From the NCBI GenBank assembly GCA_001804345.1, contig MHFU01000002.1, positions 1 through 12,228 of the forward strand: a stretch of DNA of 12,228 nt. The letters run 5' to 3'. Shown one piece after another: positions 6,643-12,228 of this stretch. The notes under the pieces are model-generated. The model did not search any database. It was given only the letters and a program-made list of their open reading frames with translations, and had not been told where the DNA came from. The stretch comes from Omnitrophica bacterium RIFOXYB12_FULL_50_7 (GTDB lineage Bacteria; Omnitrophota; Omnitrophia; Omnitrophales; Aquincolibacteriaceae). The stretch's first letter is position 1. The number at the start of each line of letters is the position of its first letter. The position numbers and the translations under genes are program-made.

Positions 6643-7668
6643 CTAAACCTTATTAATGCGGTCTTCCATGCTTTGCAGGCCGGCAATCATAAGATCAAAT
6701 GCGGGCGGTTCTTTAAAAAACATAGGCTCCATTTGCCGGTAATCTGCTTTAAGACTCTTGATGCTCTCGGCATGATGAGGGACCAAACGAAAAGATCCTC
6801 GCCTTGCCTCATCATAGTTCAACCACGCGTACCTGAAAAAAAGCCTGTTAAAATCAACAACGCTTTGCATGATATCGCCACGTTCGATCGCATTCTCAAA
6901 GATCCCGGCCCTCCCCATCTCGTAAACATCATAATAATGCCGCGACATGCGCTTCGACACGGCTTTATCGCCCTGCGAATGATAGAGCCTGTGAAGGATC
7001 ATCACCTTTTCCCAAAAAGTCCTCTCTGCGGATAACACCTTCACCGTAGCGGACTGCATGGTCCAGGCGCTGCGAAGAGATCCGGCTACATACGGAACGA
7101 CTTGCGCGGACTGGGCTGGCCAGTGATCCGCTCGGGCACCCAGCTCAATCCGGACAACAGGCTTGATATAATCGTTCACCCTTTTCGCGACAGCGACCGG
7201 GAACTCAAACAAAAGCGTTTGCCGAAGAGCGTCTTCGGGATCCAGATCAAGCGACCAAGGGCCGTCATGCCCTAAAGCACTTTCTATCTTCTGCCGCAAT
7301 CCTGGAAGGATCTTTTTCTCGATCGCGGATCGCGCCGAGGACATAAGTTCTTCAATCCGCCTTTTATTCTCCTTGTTGCTTTCTTCCAAAGACGGTTCGA
7401 TATTCCGCTCATGTTCCAGATACGTTCTTTCGATAGCGATATCGATATCTTCCGAAAATCGCTGGATCGCGTTAAAACATTTTGAAAGCGACGTGCCTCC
7501 CTTGAAGGTGATATGCTTCCCGATCTCATCCAGTGAAAAAATCTGCTTCAGGGTCCAACAAACCCAAAAATCTTTCTCGACCAGCTCGGGCGACATATTC
7601 GAATGGGCCGCCGTCATTTCAATATAAGCGGCTTTCTCTGCGGACGGCAAAACTGCAAATCGATCCAT
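6643..7668 (-). CDS. abiEii: AbiEii-family nucleotidyltransferase toxin (type IV toxin-antitoxin system)
   Basis: Seen: 341 residues with the nucleotidyltransferase signature FKGGTSLSK (55-63) and, 9 residues on, the metal-binding SEDIDIAI (72-79, two Asp separated by one residue). Later conserved blocks are IELGAR (174-179), ERTFWEKVMILH (215-226) and SRHYYDVYEM (242-251). The opening VEKDFWVCWTL (30-40) is also typical of the AbiEii/DUF1814 group. All catalytic motifs look intact. Known: AbiEii proteins give abortive infection against phages and stabilise mobile elements; related MenT enzymes add nucleotides to tRNA acceptor ends. The start lies 1 nt after the antitoxin stop with no strong ribosome site, so translation is probably coupled. 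Base composition is lower in G+C than the transfer genes, consistent with a separately acquired cargo cassette. Confidence 0.93.
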   Translation of the reverse strand: MDRFAVLPSAEKAAYIEMTAAHSNMSPELVEKDFWVCWTLKQIFSLDEIGKHITFKGGTSLSKCFNAIQRFSEDIDIAIERTYLEHERNIEPSLEESNKENKRRIEELMSSARSAIEKKILPGLRQKIESALGHDGPWSLDLDPEDALRQTLLFEFPVAVAKRVNDYIKPVVRIELGARADHWPAQSAQVVPYVAGSLRSAWTMQSATVKVLSAERTFWEKVMILHRLYHSQGDKAVSKRMSRHYYDVYEMGRAGIFENAIERGDIMQSVVDFNRLFFRYAWLNYDEARRGSFRLVPHHAESIKSLKADYRQMEPMFFKEPPAFDLMIAGLQSMEDRINKV

Positions 7669-7669
7669 A

Positions 7670-8272
7670 TCAGTTCACCATCTTTCTGAATAGCCGGCCG
7701 ATCCACGCCGGAGCACACGCAATATCTTTTAGGAGCTGCTCTTTATCCTTCCGGCTCAAACGCTTTTTAAGTTTACTAATCGTCTCTGCGTCCACGTTTG
7801 CTTTCCCGAAATAACGCAATGCCTGGATCACCAATCCGCTCGTACGTCCCGATGCCGCCACATTTTTCGGTGTGGTTTTTTTGAGGATGATCTCCTGCTT
7901 GCCAATAACCACTTTTCGAGAAGACCCATCCGTTAAAAAAATGATCTTGGCGGGGACCTGATCGCTTAGCCCAAGAAGATTTGCCGCATACCCCCCCGAA
8001 GGCTGGAGCCTCAACTTCCCTTGCCCAGCAAGAGCCCGTCCGATCTGTGTGTAATTGGGTAAAAGATCCCCTAGAACCGGATGTTTTTTGGGATAATCGT
8101 ACAGACCCGGAGAAAGGCGACGAATAACCCCAGAAATGGCCAGGCGCTCTAATGCTTTTCTCACAGCAAATTGACTGCCGATATCATAGAAGCTACTTGG
8201 AGTGAACACCCAACCCCTCTTGTTTCCATATATCCTGTAAGTCACTTTGCTATCAATAGGTTGCGTTCTCAT
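7670..8272 (-). CDS. abiEi: AbiEi-family antitoxin / autorepressor
   Basis: Seen: 200 residues from the ATG at 8272-8270. The N-terminal ~60 residues look like a winged helix-turn-helix (FYDIGSQFAVRKALERLAISG followed by VIRRLSPGLYDYPKK). The rest is the mixed alpha/beta part common to AbiEi-type antitoxins of the DUF6088 kind (ALAGQGKLRLQPSGGYAANL, then KIIFLTDGSSRKVVIG). Start choice: a TTG at 8293 is in frame, but the ATG has AGGAG nine bases ahead. The TTG would also fall inside the operator palindrome. Known: type IV antitoxins do not bind the toxin but counter its action, and AbiEi represses its own operon by binding inverted repeats. A perfect inverted repeat lies in the promoter here (8286-8315). 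It is followed directly by the toxin gene, forming a two-gene operon. Confidence 0.88.
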   Translation of the reverse strand: MRTQPIDSKVTYRIYGNKRGWVFTPSSFYDIGSQFAVRKALERLAISGVIRRLSPGLYDYPKKHPVLGDLLPNYTQIGRALAGQGKLRLQPSGGYAANLLGLSDQVPAKIIFLTDGSSRKVVIGKQEIILKKTTPKNVAASGRTSGLVIQALRYFGKANVDAETISKLKKRLSRKDKEQLLKDIACAPAWIGRLFRKMVN

Positions 8273-8285
8273 ATTTATTAACTCC

Positions 8286-8324
8286 TGTCGCAAAAAGCAT
8301 ATAGTTTTTGCGACAATAAGTCAA
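8286..8324 (-). promoter_or_regulatory. AbiE operon promoter with overlapping palindromic operator
   Basis: Seen: TGTCGCAAAAA (8286-8296) and TTTTTGCGACA (8305-8315) form a perfect 11-bp inverted repeat with an 8-nt centre. On the minus strand TTGACT (8324-8319), a 17-nt spacer and TATGCT (8301-8296) make a good sigma-70-like promoter, with the repeat covering the spacer and the -10. The start codon is only 14 nt beyond the repeat. Such placement is what is expected for AbiEi autorepression; binding itself is inferred. Confidence 0.75.
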
Positions 8325-8713
8325 GCCATAATACAAAAAAACACCTAACTTAAACGTCTGTATATACTTATGGAATCAATACAAGGGTTCCGCCACTTAC
8401 TGGCAATATGCCCTTGCGGCCTCTGATATACGCGCTTCCCTCCTACGGCACTGTGTAAAACTCCGTCCGCCTAGTTTCGGTACCGACAACTTTCACCTTA
8501 ATCTTTGGCATTGCGATGTCAAAGCATGCGGCATCTTTTGAGATGCATTAAATAAAAAACTTCATTTTGATAGCATAAGCCGATTCCTTTCTGTAACGTC
8601 GCGGTTATTTTACGCGGTATAATCACCGCACATCAATATTCATCCTCTCATCTCCCACTTTCACATAGGAAGATATCCCTCTGGATCTGACGAGATATTC
8701 TCTCCAGGTTTCA
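8325..8713 (-). other. A+T-rich intergenic region without a recognisable gene
   Basis: About 390 bp with no credible coding frame on either strand. It holds three things worth recording: a stem CAAGGG...CCCTTG (8382-8387 / 8411-8416) with inner GCCA/TGGC; a compact hairpin GCATCT-TTTG-AGATGC (8531-8546), not followed by T-runs in either direction; and an isolated plus-strand TATAAT (8618-8623) without a fitting -35 or gene. The composition continues that of the AbiE genes, so this is probably the upstream part of the acquired cassette. Confidence 0.5.
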
Positions 8714-8755
8714 GCGTTGGGGGGAGGCGAAATATCCCGCCCCCCCCATGAACGC
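8714..8755 (-). terminator. Very strong G/C hairpin just after the small membrane-protein gene
   Basis: Plus strand: GCGTT-GGGGGG-A-GGCG (8714-8729) pairs with CGCC-CCCCCC-(ATG)-AACGC (8738-8755) around an 8-nt loop. This gives ~15 base pairs with two small bulges. It begins 5 nt past the stop of the 115-residue gene. No T-run follows on the minus strand, so it is not a classic intrinsic terminator. It may protect the 3' end of the mRNA, or mark the junction between the backbone and the AbiE cassette. Confidence 0.45.
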
Positions 8756-8759
8756 CCCC

Positions 8760-9107
8760 CTACTTTTTCCGGAGCTGTTTTGAGATCCTTTCGACGGTCC
8801 TCATGCCGGAATCGACCTTGTTTGGGATCGTCTCCCAGCCAAAGGATCTTCCTGATCCCGGGGCACTCCCGTAAGGAGGCGCGGAAAACGGAGCCTGCCT
8901 TACCCCTCCCGTGTCAGGCTCGCTTTGAGTAAAAGCCTTCCACCCCGCAAGCACCGGTTTCCACGCGAATACCGCGAGGAAGATCCACGGCAGAAGCCAT
9001 AATCCGTAACGAATGGCGCAAAGACACGTCTTAATGATCAAAAGCAAGACGCTTTTGTGGAACTGAAGCATTTTCCTGATCTCATTTTTCAAAAGATCCT
9101 TTTCCAT
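8760..9107 (-). CDS. Small membrane protein of unknown function
   Basis: Not recognised. Seen: 115 residues with an amphipathic basic start (MEKDLLKNEIRKMLQFHK). A long hydrophobic stretch at residues ~19-56, with a Trp-rich second half (YGLWLLPWIFLAVFAW), could be one long helix or a tight membrane hairpin. Next comes a Pro/Gly/Ser-rich linker (~residues 65-90) and a basic C-terminal helix ending in RKK. GGAGG stands about ten bases ahead of the ATG. It lies 3 nt after the stop of the 85-residue gene, so the two form one transcription unit. Small membrane proteins of this kind are common in conjugative elements (accessory transfer, entry exclusion), but nothing in the sequence selects one function. 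Confidence 0.7.
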   Translation of the reverse strand: MEKDLLKNEIRKMLQFHKSVLLLIIKTCLCAIRYGLWLLPWIFLAVFAWKPVLAGWKAFTQSEPDTGGVRQAPFSAPPYGSAPGSGRSFGWETIPNKVDSGMRTVERISKQLRKK

Positions 9108-9110
9108 ATA

Positions 9111-9368
9111 TCACACCTCCCCCTGCCGTTTTGTTTTGACATCCGGCTCCGGTGACCGCAAGAGCGACAGCTTGACCGCGTCCTTTGCCGTGTATTTCAA
9201 ATTGTGCAGATGCAGATTCCCGGTTTCCGGATCTTTCAATTGAGCGGCGATACTGGCCTTATGGACGGTCATATAATCAAGCTCCCGCCCGCCGAATTGC
9301 TTTTCAAATTGTTTGATCCATTCTCTCAAGCTCACACTCCGTCCCTTGTCCTTGGCATGATCGCTCAT
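9111..9368 (-). CDS. Small soluble protein of unknown function
   Basis: Not recognised. Seen: 85 residues from the ATG at 9368, preceded by GGGAG at a 7-nt spacing. An in-frame start 18 nt upstream lacks a ribosome site. The protein is polar and highly charged, with no signal peptide or membrane helix. It contains REWIKQFEKQFGGRELDYMT, then a His/Leu-rich LHLHNLKYTAKDAVKLSLL. Predicted secondary structure is a helix, a short beta region, and a helix. It is followed 3 nt later by the 115-residue membrane protein gene and preceded by a perfect 15-bp hairpin. Because it follows the amidotransferase gene it could belong to that module, for example as a carrier or substrate. That is speculation from position only. 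Confidence 0.65.
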   Translation of the reverse strand: MSDHAKDKGRSVSLREWIKQFEKQFGGRELDYMTVHKASIAAQLKDPETGNLHLHNLKYTAKDAVKLSLLRSPEPDVKTKRQGEV

Positions 9369-9392
9369 GGTTTTTCTCCCTCTCATTTATAA

Positions 9393-9428
9393 CGCGAAGG
9401 GCGGAGGCCTGAACCTCCGCCCTTCGCG
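9393..9428 (-). terminator. Perfect 15-bp hairpin between the amidotransferase and the 85-residue gene
   Basis: CGCGAAGGGCGGAGG (9393-9407), loop CCTGAA, then CCTCCGCCCTTCGCG (9414-9428): no mismatch. On the minus strand it starts 25 nt after the amidotransferase stop and ends 24 nt before the next ATG. The sequence following on that strand (GTTATAAATG) lacks a T-run, so true termination is uncertain. An mRNA-stabilising or processing element is equally likely. Confidence 0.55.
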
Positions 9429-9453
9429 GCGTTTTGAAATTGCGGCTAAACGG

Positions 9454-10488
9454 TTAGACCCCAGAGAGCTGGAAGAGATCCCTCGTTTTCCCGTCGTCTT
9501 TCTCCGAACAATCAAAACTGCAGGCCTCGCACATGAACCGACGGCTCATGTCGTCATAGAAGAGCTCCTCCGCGGGAAACTCCGCGTCGCAAATCGCGCA
9601 GGGGATCTTCGAACGCTCGTTCATTCCGGAACCATCCAGAAGACCGAAATCCTGAAGTTCGGTAAAGGAGAAAAAACGCGGCGGACGCTGGCAGCGGAAA
9701 TCATCCTCCCCCCATCCCGCCCCCACCAACCCCACATAAGGTTTCATCGCGCACGGGACTTTTTTCATCCGGCTTCTGGAATTGAAGTTCCTGACGTCCG
9801 CGATGTAGAGATGGTCCTCCAGGATCGCCCAGACAGAACCCTGAAGGTTGTTTCGCGCGAGAGCGTACTCAAGGTGCTCGTGATCGCTTGACCAAAAGAG
9901 GGTCGTGAGACTGGGAACATACGCGACATGGAGCGGCCTTTCATTGTTCCAGATAAGAAAGAGCCGCCAGGGATCGCCTTTCAGAGCGAACCCGAGCGCG
10001 AAATCCCCTTCCATCTCCGTGAGTTTTGCGGCCATGCCCTTCGCGCCCGATTCACCGTCAAGCACCCGGAAGATCGCTTCGCTATCGACCGGCGTTTCCG
10101 CGGTTTTCGAATATTTCTTTAGAAGCGTTTCACGGTTCATGAAGTGCCCGTTATGCACCCCGAGGAAATGCTCCGTCTCGAAAGGATGGCAGTGTTTATT
10201 CTGCACATCCCCGATCGTCGCAAGACGCGTATGCCCGAGGCAGATCTGCGTTTTATCACTGATCTCGCGGATCATTCCCTGGAAACGTTTCGTCCTGAGA
10301 AGTTTCCCCGACGGCGCCGCTTCCTTGAAGAGCGTCCACTTCGAAGGCGACAGAAGCGCGATCCCGGTCCCGTCCTTTCCCCTTTCTTCATTCTGGAAAG
10401 CAAGGTCCATGACCATCCCCCGCAATTTAAAACGCTCGAGCACGCTTAGGGCCCCTTCTTTTTTCGCAAAACCGTAGATTCCGCACAT
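9454..10488 (-). CDS. Stand-alone class II glutamine amidotransferase with C-terminal zinc ribbon
   Basis: Seen: 344 residues. After Met removal the N-terminus is Cys2 in MCGIYGFA, the Ntn nucleophile of class II glutaminases. Glutamine-binding blocks follow in order: RGKDGTG (36-42), GHTRLAT (85-91), HNGHFMN (112-118) and DSEAIF (135-140). The fold is that of PurF/AsnB/GlmS N-domains, but no synthetase, phosphoribosyltransferase or isomerase domain follows. Instead there is a CxxC...CxxC zinc ribbon (Cys 297, 300, 320, 323). All expected catalytic residues are present. Predicted role: release of ammonia from glutamine for a partner enzyme. The adjacent upstream gene encodes an amidoligase with similar zinc ribbons, making it the obvious partner. 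AGGAG lies 9 nt before the ATG. The 59-bp gap to the amidoligase gene is A/C-rich and unstructured. Partnership is inferred from neighbourhood. Confidence 0.9.
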   Translation of the reverse strand: MCGIYGFAKKEGALSVLERFKLRGMVMDLAFQNEERGKDGTGIALLSPSKWTLFKEAAPSGKLLRTKRFQGMIREISDKTQICLGHTRLATIGDVQNKHCHPFETEHFLGVHNGHFMNRETLLKKYSKTAETPVDSEAIFRVLDGESGAKGMAAKLTEMEGDFALGFALKGDPWRLFLIWNNERPLHVAYVPSLTTLFWSSDHEHLEYALARNNLQGSVWAILEDHLYIADVRNFNSRSRMKKVPCAMKPYVGLVGAGWGEDDFRCQRPPRFFSFTELQDFGLLDGSGMNERSKIPCAICDAEFPAEELFYDDMSRRFMCEACSFDCSEKDDGKTRDLFQLSGV

Positions 10489-10547
10489 GGCAGTCTTCTC
10501 CTGTTGTTATTGAGTGGTTGTTTTTGTTTTGAATTTAGAGGCGGGAC

Positions 10548-11822
10548 TTAAGCGGCGGGAAGAAGCAGCCGTTCGGGATGGAACTTCTGAACGCGTTCGC
10601 GCACATATCGCGCGATCTCAGGCGTCAAGCCAAAGAACGCCACGAACATGTCGAGAAGCTCCGAGAAGGACCCCTGCTTCGGCATCCGGACTTGTTTCAT
10701 CGCCTGGGCCTTATCCACGATCGCCTGGCAGATCACGATAAAATTCATGATCTTAAGAGCGCTCAAAGTCCCGGAGTGATAACGGAACTCAAGGGAGCGC
10801 CGGTAAAACCACGAGTGGATATTGAGCCCGTAATAGCGGGAGTGATGGTACTTGGACTTGAGGTCCACCCTCCGGCTCCCCTTAGGACCGTACCAGAGCC
10901 TCTTAAGCGCTTCCTCGTCCTTCGCACCGATCCGGAACCTCGATTTCGGGAACCTCTCAAGAGGCACGGAATAGCTCCCCTCGTGGCGGGACTCGGGCAG
11001 CATGGCGTAAAGCACCGGCTCGAAATACCGCGTGATCTTGAGGAGTTTTTTGATCTCCATACAGCCGAGATCGCGGCCGTCGATATGCACGTGAAGCCCG
11101 CAGTCGCGGTTCACGAAATACCCCCAGCCCTGAAGACCGCCGGTGAATTTCCGGATCGCCTGGAATCCTTCGTCGCCCTGAAGGATCGGGCTCACGTACT
11201 CGCGCCCGTTATCCCCGAGGGACCCGTCTGTTACCTGCTGCCAGTTCTCGAGCCTCTCAGAGGGCAGATGATCCGCGTCTTCTTCCATCATGGCCTCGAT
11301 CTCGATCCCGTATTTTCGAGGGGAGCGGCATTCGTTGAAACTACCGCCTGAAAATTCCTGGTACTGCGGCAGCCTCCCTTCTTCACGGTTGTTCCAGCAG
11401 TCGTCGCAGAACGGCTCGTTCTCTTCGTCCCGAAAACAGGAACCGGGATCGATCTGGTCCTGACACGCGCTGCAATGGGTCACGCGTTCGTTAAAACAAT
11501 TCTCGCAAAAATCCCTGTCGTGCAGCTCGGAATAGTTCGCGTGATCCGTCCTGATATAGACCTCGCAGCCCGAGCAATAGCGGAACCTTTCATCGAAGCA
11601 CTTCTCGCAATAGATCCCGTCGTTGACTTCCGTCATGGCGCTTCTTAAGAACTTCTCTTTGCAGTGATCGCAGGACGCCACCCGCTCCTCAAAACAATCC
11701 CCGCAGAAAAGCTTCCCCGCGCGCTCAAGGAACCCGGTCTCCGGTTTCCCTTTGCCGCAGTGCGAGCACACTTTCTCCGCGGACACCTCCGGCGCCTGTA
11801 AAACCTCAACATTCGTTGTCAT
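10548..11822 (-). CDS. Amidoligase (COOH-NH2 ligase family) with four N-terminal zinc ribbons
   Basis: Seen: 424 residues in two parts. Residues 19-143 hold four tandem LIM-like zinc ribbons, each CxxC-N17to19-CxxC followed by F or W (Cys 19/22/40/43, 51/54/72/75, 83/86/106/109, 117/120/139/142). Residues ~168-424 carry the motif series of the amidoligase family (Amidoligase_2, glutamine-synthetase-like fold): YGIEIEAMM (171-179), VTDGSL (197-202) with REYVSP (207-212), CGLHVHIDG (241-249) and SLEFRYHSGTL (343-353). Known: this family is predicted to form amide bonds using ATP and metal, often in mobile or phage gene clusters with glutamine amidotransferases. The downstream gene is a class II glutaminase, so a two-subunit glutamine-dependent amidating enzyme is likely; the substrate is unknown. 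AAGGAG is 7 nt before the ATG. A terminator-like hairpin ends 20 nt upstream. Confidence 0.9.
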   Translation of the reverse strand: MTTNVEVLQAPEVSAEKVCSHCGKGKPETGFLERAGKLFCGDCFEERVASCDHCKEKFLRSAMTEVNDGIYCEKCFDERFRYCSGCEVYIRTDHANYSELHDRDFCENCFNERVTHCSACQDQIDPGSCFRDEENEPFCDDCWNNREEGRLPQYQEFSGGSFNECRSPRKYGIEIEAMMEEDADHLPSERLENWQQVTDGSLGDNGREYVSPILQGDEGFQAIRKFTGGLQGWGYFVNRDCGLHVHIDGRDLGCMEIKKLLKITRYFEPVLYAMLPESRHEGSYSVPLERFPKSRFRIGAKDEEALKRLWYGPKGSRRVDLKSKYHHSRYYGLNIHSWFYRRSLEFRYHSGTLSALKIMNFIVICQAIVDKAQAMKQVRMPKQGSFSELLDMFVAFFGLTPEIARYVRERVQKFHPERLLLPAA

Positions 11823-11840
11823 GTGACATCTCCTTTTGAG

Positions 11841-11894
11841 TTAAAAAAACGGGGCGGCATCCCGTGAGGAATACCGCCCGTTTCTTGTTTTTAG
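11841..11894 (-). terminator. Intrinsic terminator / attenuator upstream of the amidoligase gene
   Basis: Minus strand: ACGGGCGGTAT (11882-11872) pairs with ATGCCGCCCCGT (11860-11849), with one bulge and one G-U pair. TTTTTTT (11849-11843) follows. The plus strand also has a U-rich tail (TTTCTTGTTTTT), so it could work both ways. The T-run ends only 20 nt before the amidoligase ATG and that gap is filled by the ribosome site. Expression from upstream therefore requires readthrough. Confidence 0.75.
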
Positions 11895-11913
11895 ATAACT
11901 GCCGGAAAAATGC

Positions 11914-12084
11914 TTATTTCTTTTTCACCCACGAATCCCACCGGATCACGAGCTCGTGCATGTCTGACAAAAGAGCAAGCGTCCTTCCCATGCAAAGCCT
12001 ACTTCTCCAGCGGATCTCCTTCCCAAGCGCCCTTTGCATTTTGAGAAGTTTCCTGTGAGTTCTTTCTGTCAAAATTTTTCCCAT
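11914..12084 (-). CDS. Small basic protein, 56 residues, function unknown
   Basis: Not recognised. Seen: an open frame from the ATG at 12084-12082 to TAA at 11916-11914, with an excellent ribosome site GGGAGG four bases ahead (spacer ATCT). The product begins MGKILTERTHRKLLKMQRALG. It is rich in Lys, Arg, Leu and Met, with about 14 basic residues against 4 acidic, two or three amphipathic helices, no Cys pairs, and an RWDSWVKKK end. It is flanked by a terminator-like hairpin on each side, so it may be its own small transcription unit. A nucleic-acid-binding or regulatory role fits the charge but is not demonstrated. Coding status rests on the ribosome site, placement and amino-acid make-up. 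Confidence 0.6.
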   Translation of the reverse strand: MGKILTERTHRKLLKMQRALGKEIRWRSRLCMGRTLALLSDMHELVIRWDSWVKKK

Positions 12085-12096
12085 AGATCCTCCCTT

Positions 12097-12129
12097 GAAA
12101 AAAGACGGGGGCGAAAAGAGCCCTCCCGC
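12097..12129 (-). terminator. Intrinsic terminator after radC
   Basis: Minus strand: GGCGGGAGGGC (12129-12119) pairs with GCCCCCGTC (12112-12104), with two one-base bulges and a G-U pair around the loop TCTTTT. TTTTTT (12103-12098) follows. It begins directly after the radC stop and its T-run ends 13 nt before the ATG of the 56-residue gene. Confidence 0.7.
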
Positions 12130-12228
12130 CTAAAGCTGGCTTCGTTCAGAGAAACTAAAGTACTGGTTCTCGCCGATGATGATGTGATCGAGTATCCGGA
12201 TCGAGACCGTCTGGCAGGCGGCCTTGAT
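12130..12228 (-). CDS. radC: C-terminal end of a RadC / JAB-domain protein (cut by window edge)
   Basis: Seen: the last 32 codons only, ending in TAG at 12132-12130. The peptide IKAACQTVSIRILDHIIIGE, followed by NQYFSFSER, matches the final strand and helix of RadC-like JAB/MPN domains, where L-x-D-H-x-I-x-G before a Ser/Phe-containing end is characteristic. The catalytic HxH-type motif lies upstream, outside the window, so activity cannot be judged. RadC-like genes are frequent on conjugative and phage-related elements, often in accessory regions. The reading frame is clear on the minus strand. The assignment is secure for the family but says nothing about completeness of the gene. Confidence 0.85.
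   Translation of the reverse strand: MKAACQTVSIRILDHIIIGENQYFSFSERSQL

Noticed and set aside
6480..6660. Integron attC site downstream of the AbiEii gene
   Set aside because: GTTA-like words occur, but no correctly spaced pair of RYYYAAC and GTTRRRY core sites, and no integrase is in the window.
8531..8546. Hairpin GCATCT-TTTG-AGATGC as a terminator
   Set aside because: No T-run follows it in either direction and no gene ends nearby; kept only as part of the intergenic description.
8618..8623. Perfect plus-strand TATAAT
   Set aside because: No acceptable -35 at 16-18 nt upstream and no plus-strand gene downstream.
10578..11351. Plus-strand open frame (257 codons) opposite the amidoligase gene
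   Set aside because: It is a shadow of the minus-strand gene, which has all family motifs and a good ribosome site.
1..12228. CRISPR array, tRNA, rRNA or insertion sequence
   Set aside because: No regularly spaced direct repeats, no cloverleaf or rRNA-like stretches, and no transposase motifs were found on either strand.

Overview
This window looks like the backbone of a conjugative element (an integrative element or a plasmid) from a Gram-negative bacterium. By eye its G+C content is moderately high, and nearly every gene lies on the minus strand. I cannot name the lineage. The host is taken to be diderm because the transfer genes encode a VirB/Trb-type (type IV secretion) mating apparatus with a periplasmic VirB5-like protein and a VirB8-like protein. 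No relaxase, integrase, replication gene, rRNA or tRNA is visible.

Reading in the direction of transcription (right to left): the window opens with the C-terminal end of a RadC/JAB protein (12130-12228). Next come an unrecognised 56-residue basic protein (11914-12084) and a two-gene module. That module is a four-zinc-ribbon amidoligase (10548-11822) followed by a class II glutamine amidotransferase that carries its own zinc ribbon (9454-10488). Two small unrecognised genes follow: an 85-residue soluble protein and a 115-residue protein with one membrane hairpin or helix (8760-9368).

The middle (about 6490-8710) is visibly richer in A+T. It holds a type IV toxin-antitoxin pair, AbiEi/AbiEii, behind a promoter overlapped by a perfect 11-bp inverted repeat. 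Immediately downstream is a G+C-rich, hairpin-dense stretch (about 6252-6482). On the plus strand it resembles a stand-alone HEARO / IscB-IsrB omega RNA; no nuclease gene accompanies it here.

The left half is the mating-pore operon. It starts with a terminator-like hairpin, a regulator built from two sigma-70 region-4-like HTH units (5477-6088) and a 144-bp hairpin-rich leader. Then follow virB2, virB3, virB4, virB5, virB6 and virB8 homologues, mostly with 4-8 bp start/stop overlaps; virB8 runs off the left end. The order equals trbC-D-E-J-L-F of Ti-type systems, without a visible trbK.

Two themes deserve attention. The first is the amidoligase plus amidotransferase module with five zinc ribbons, which predicts an undescribed amide-forming modification carried by a conjugative element. 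The second is that hairpins, three of them with T-runs, sit 13-40 nt upstream of start codons at several gene junctions. This leaves no room for promoters and suggests control by readthrough or attenuation.
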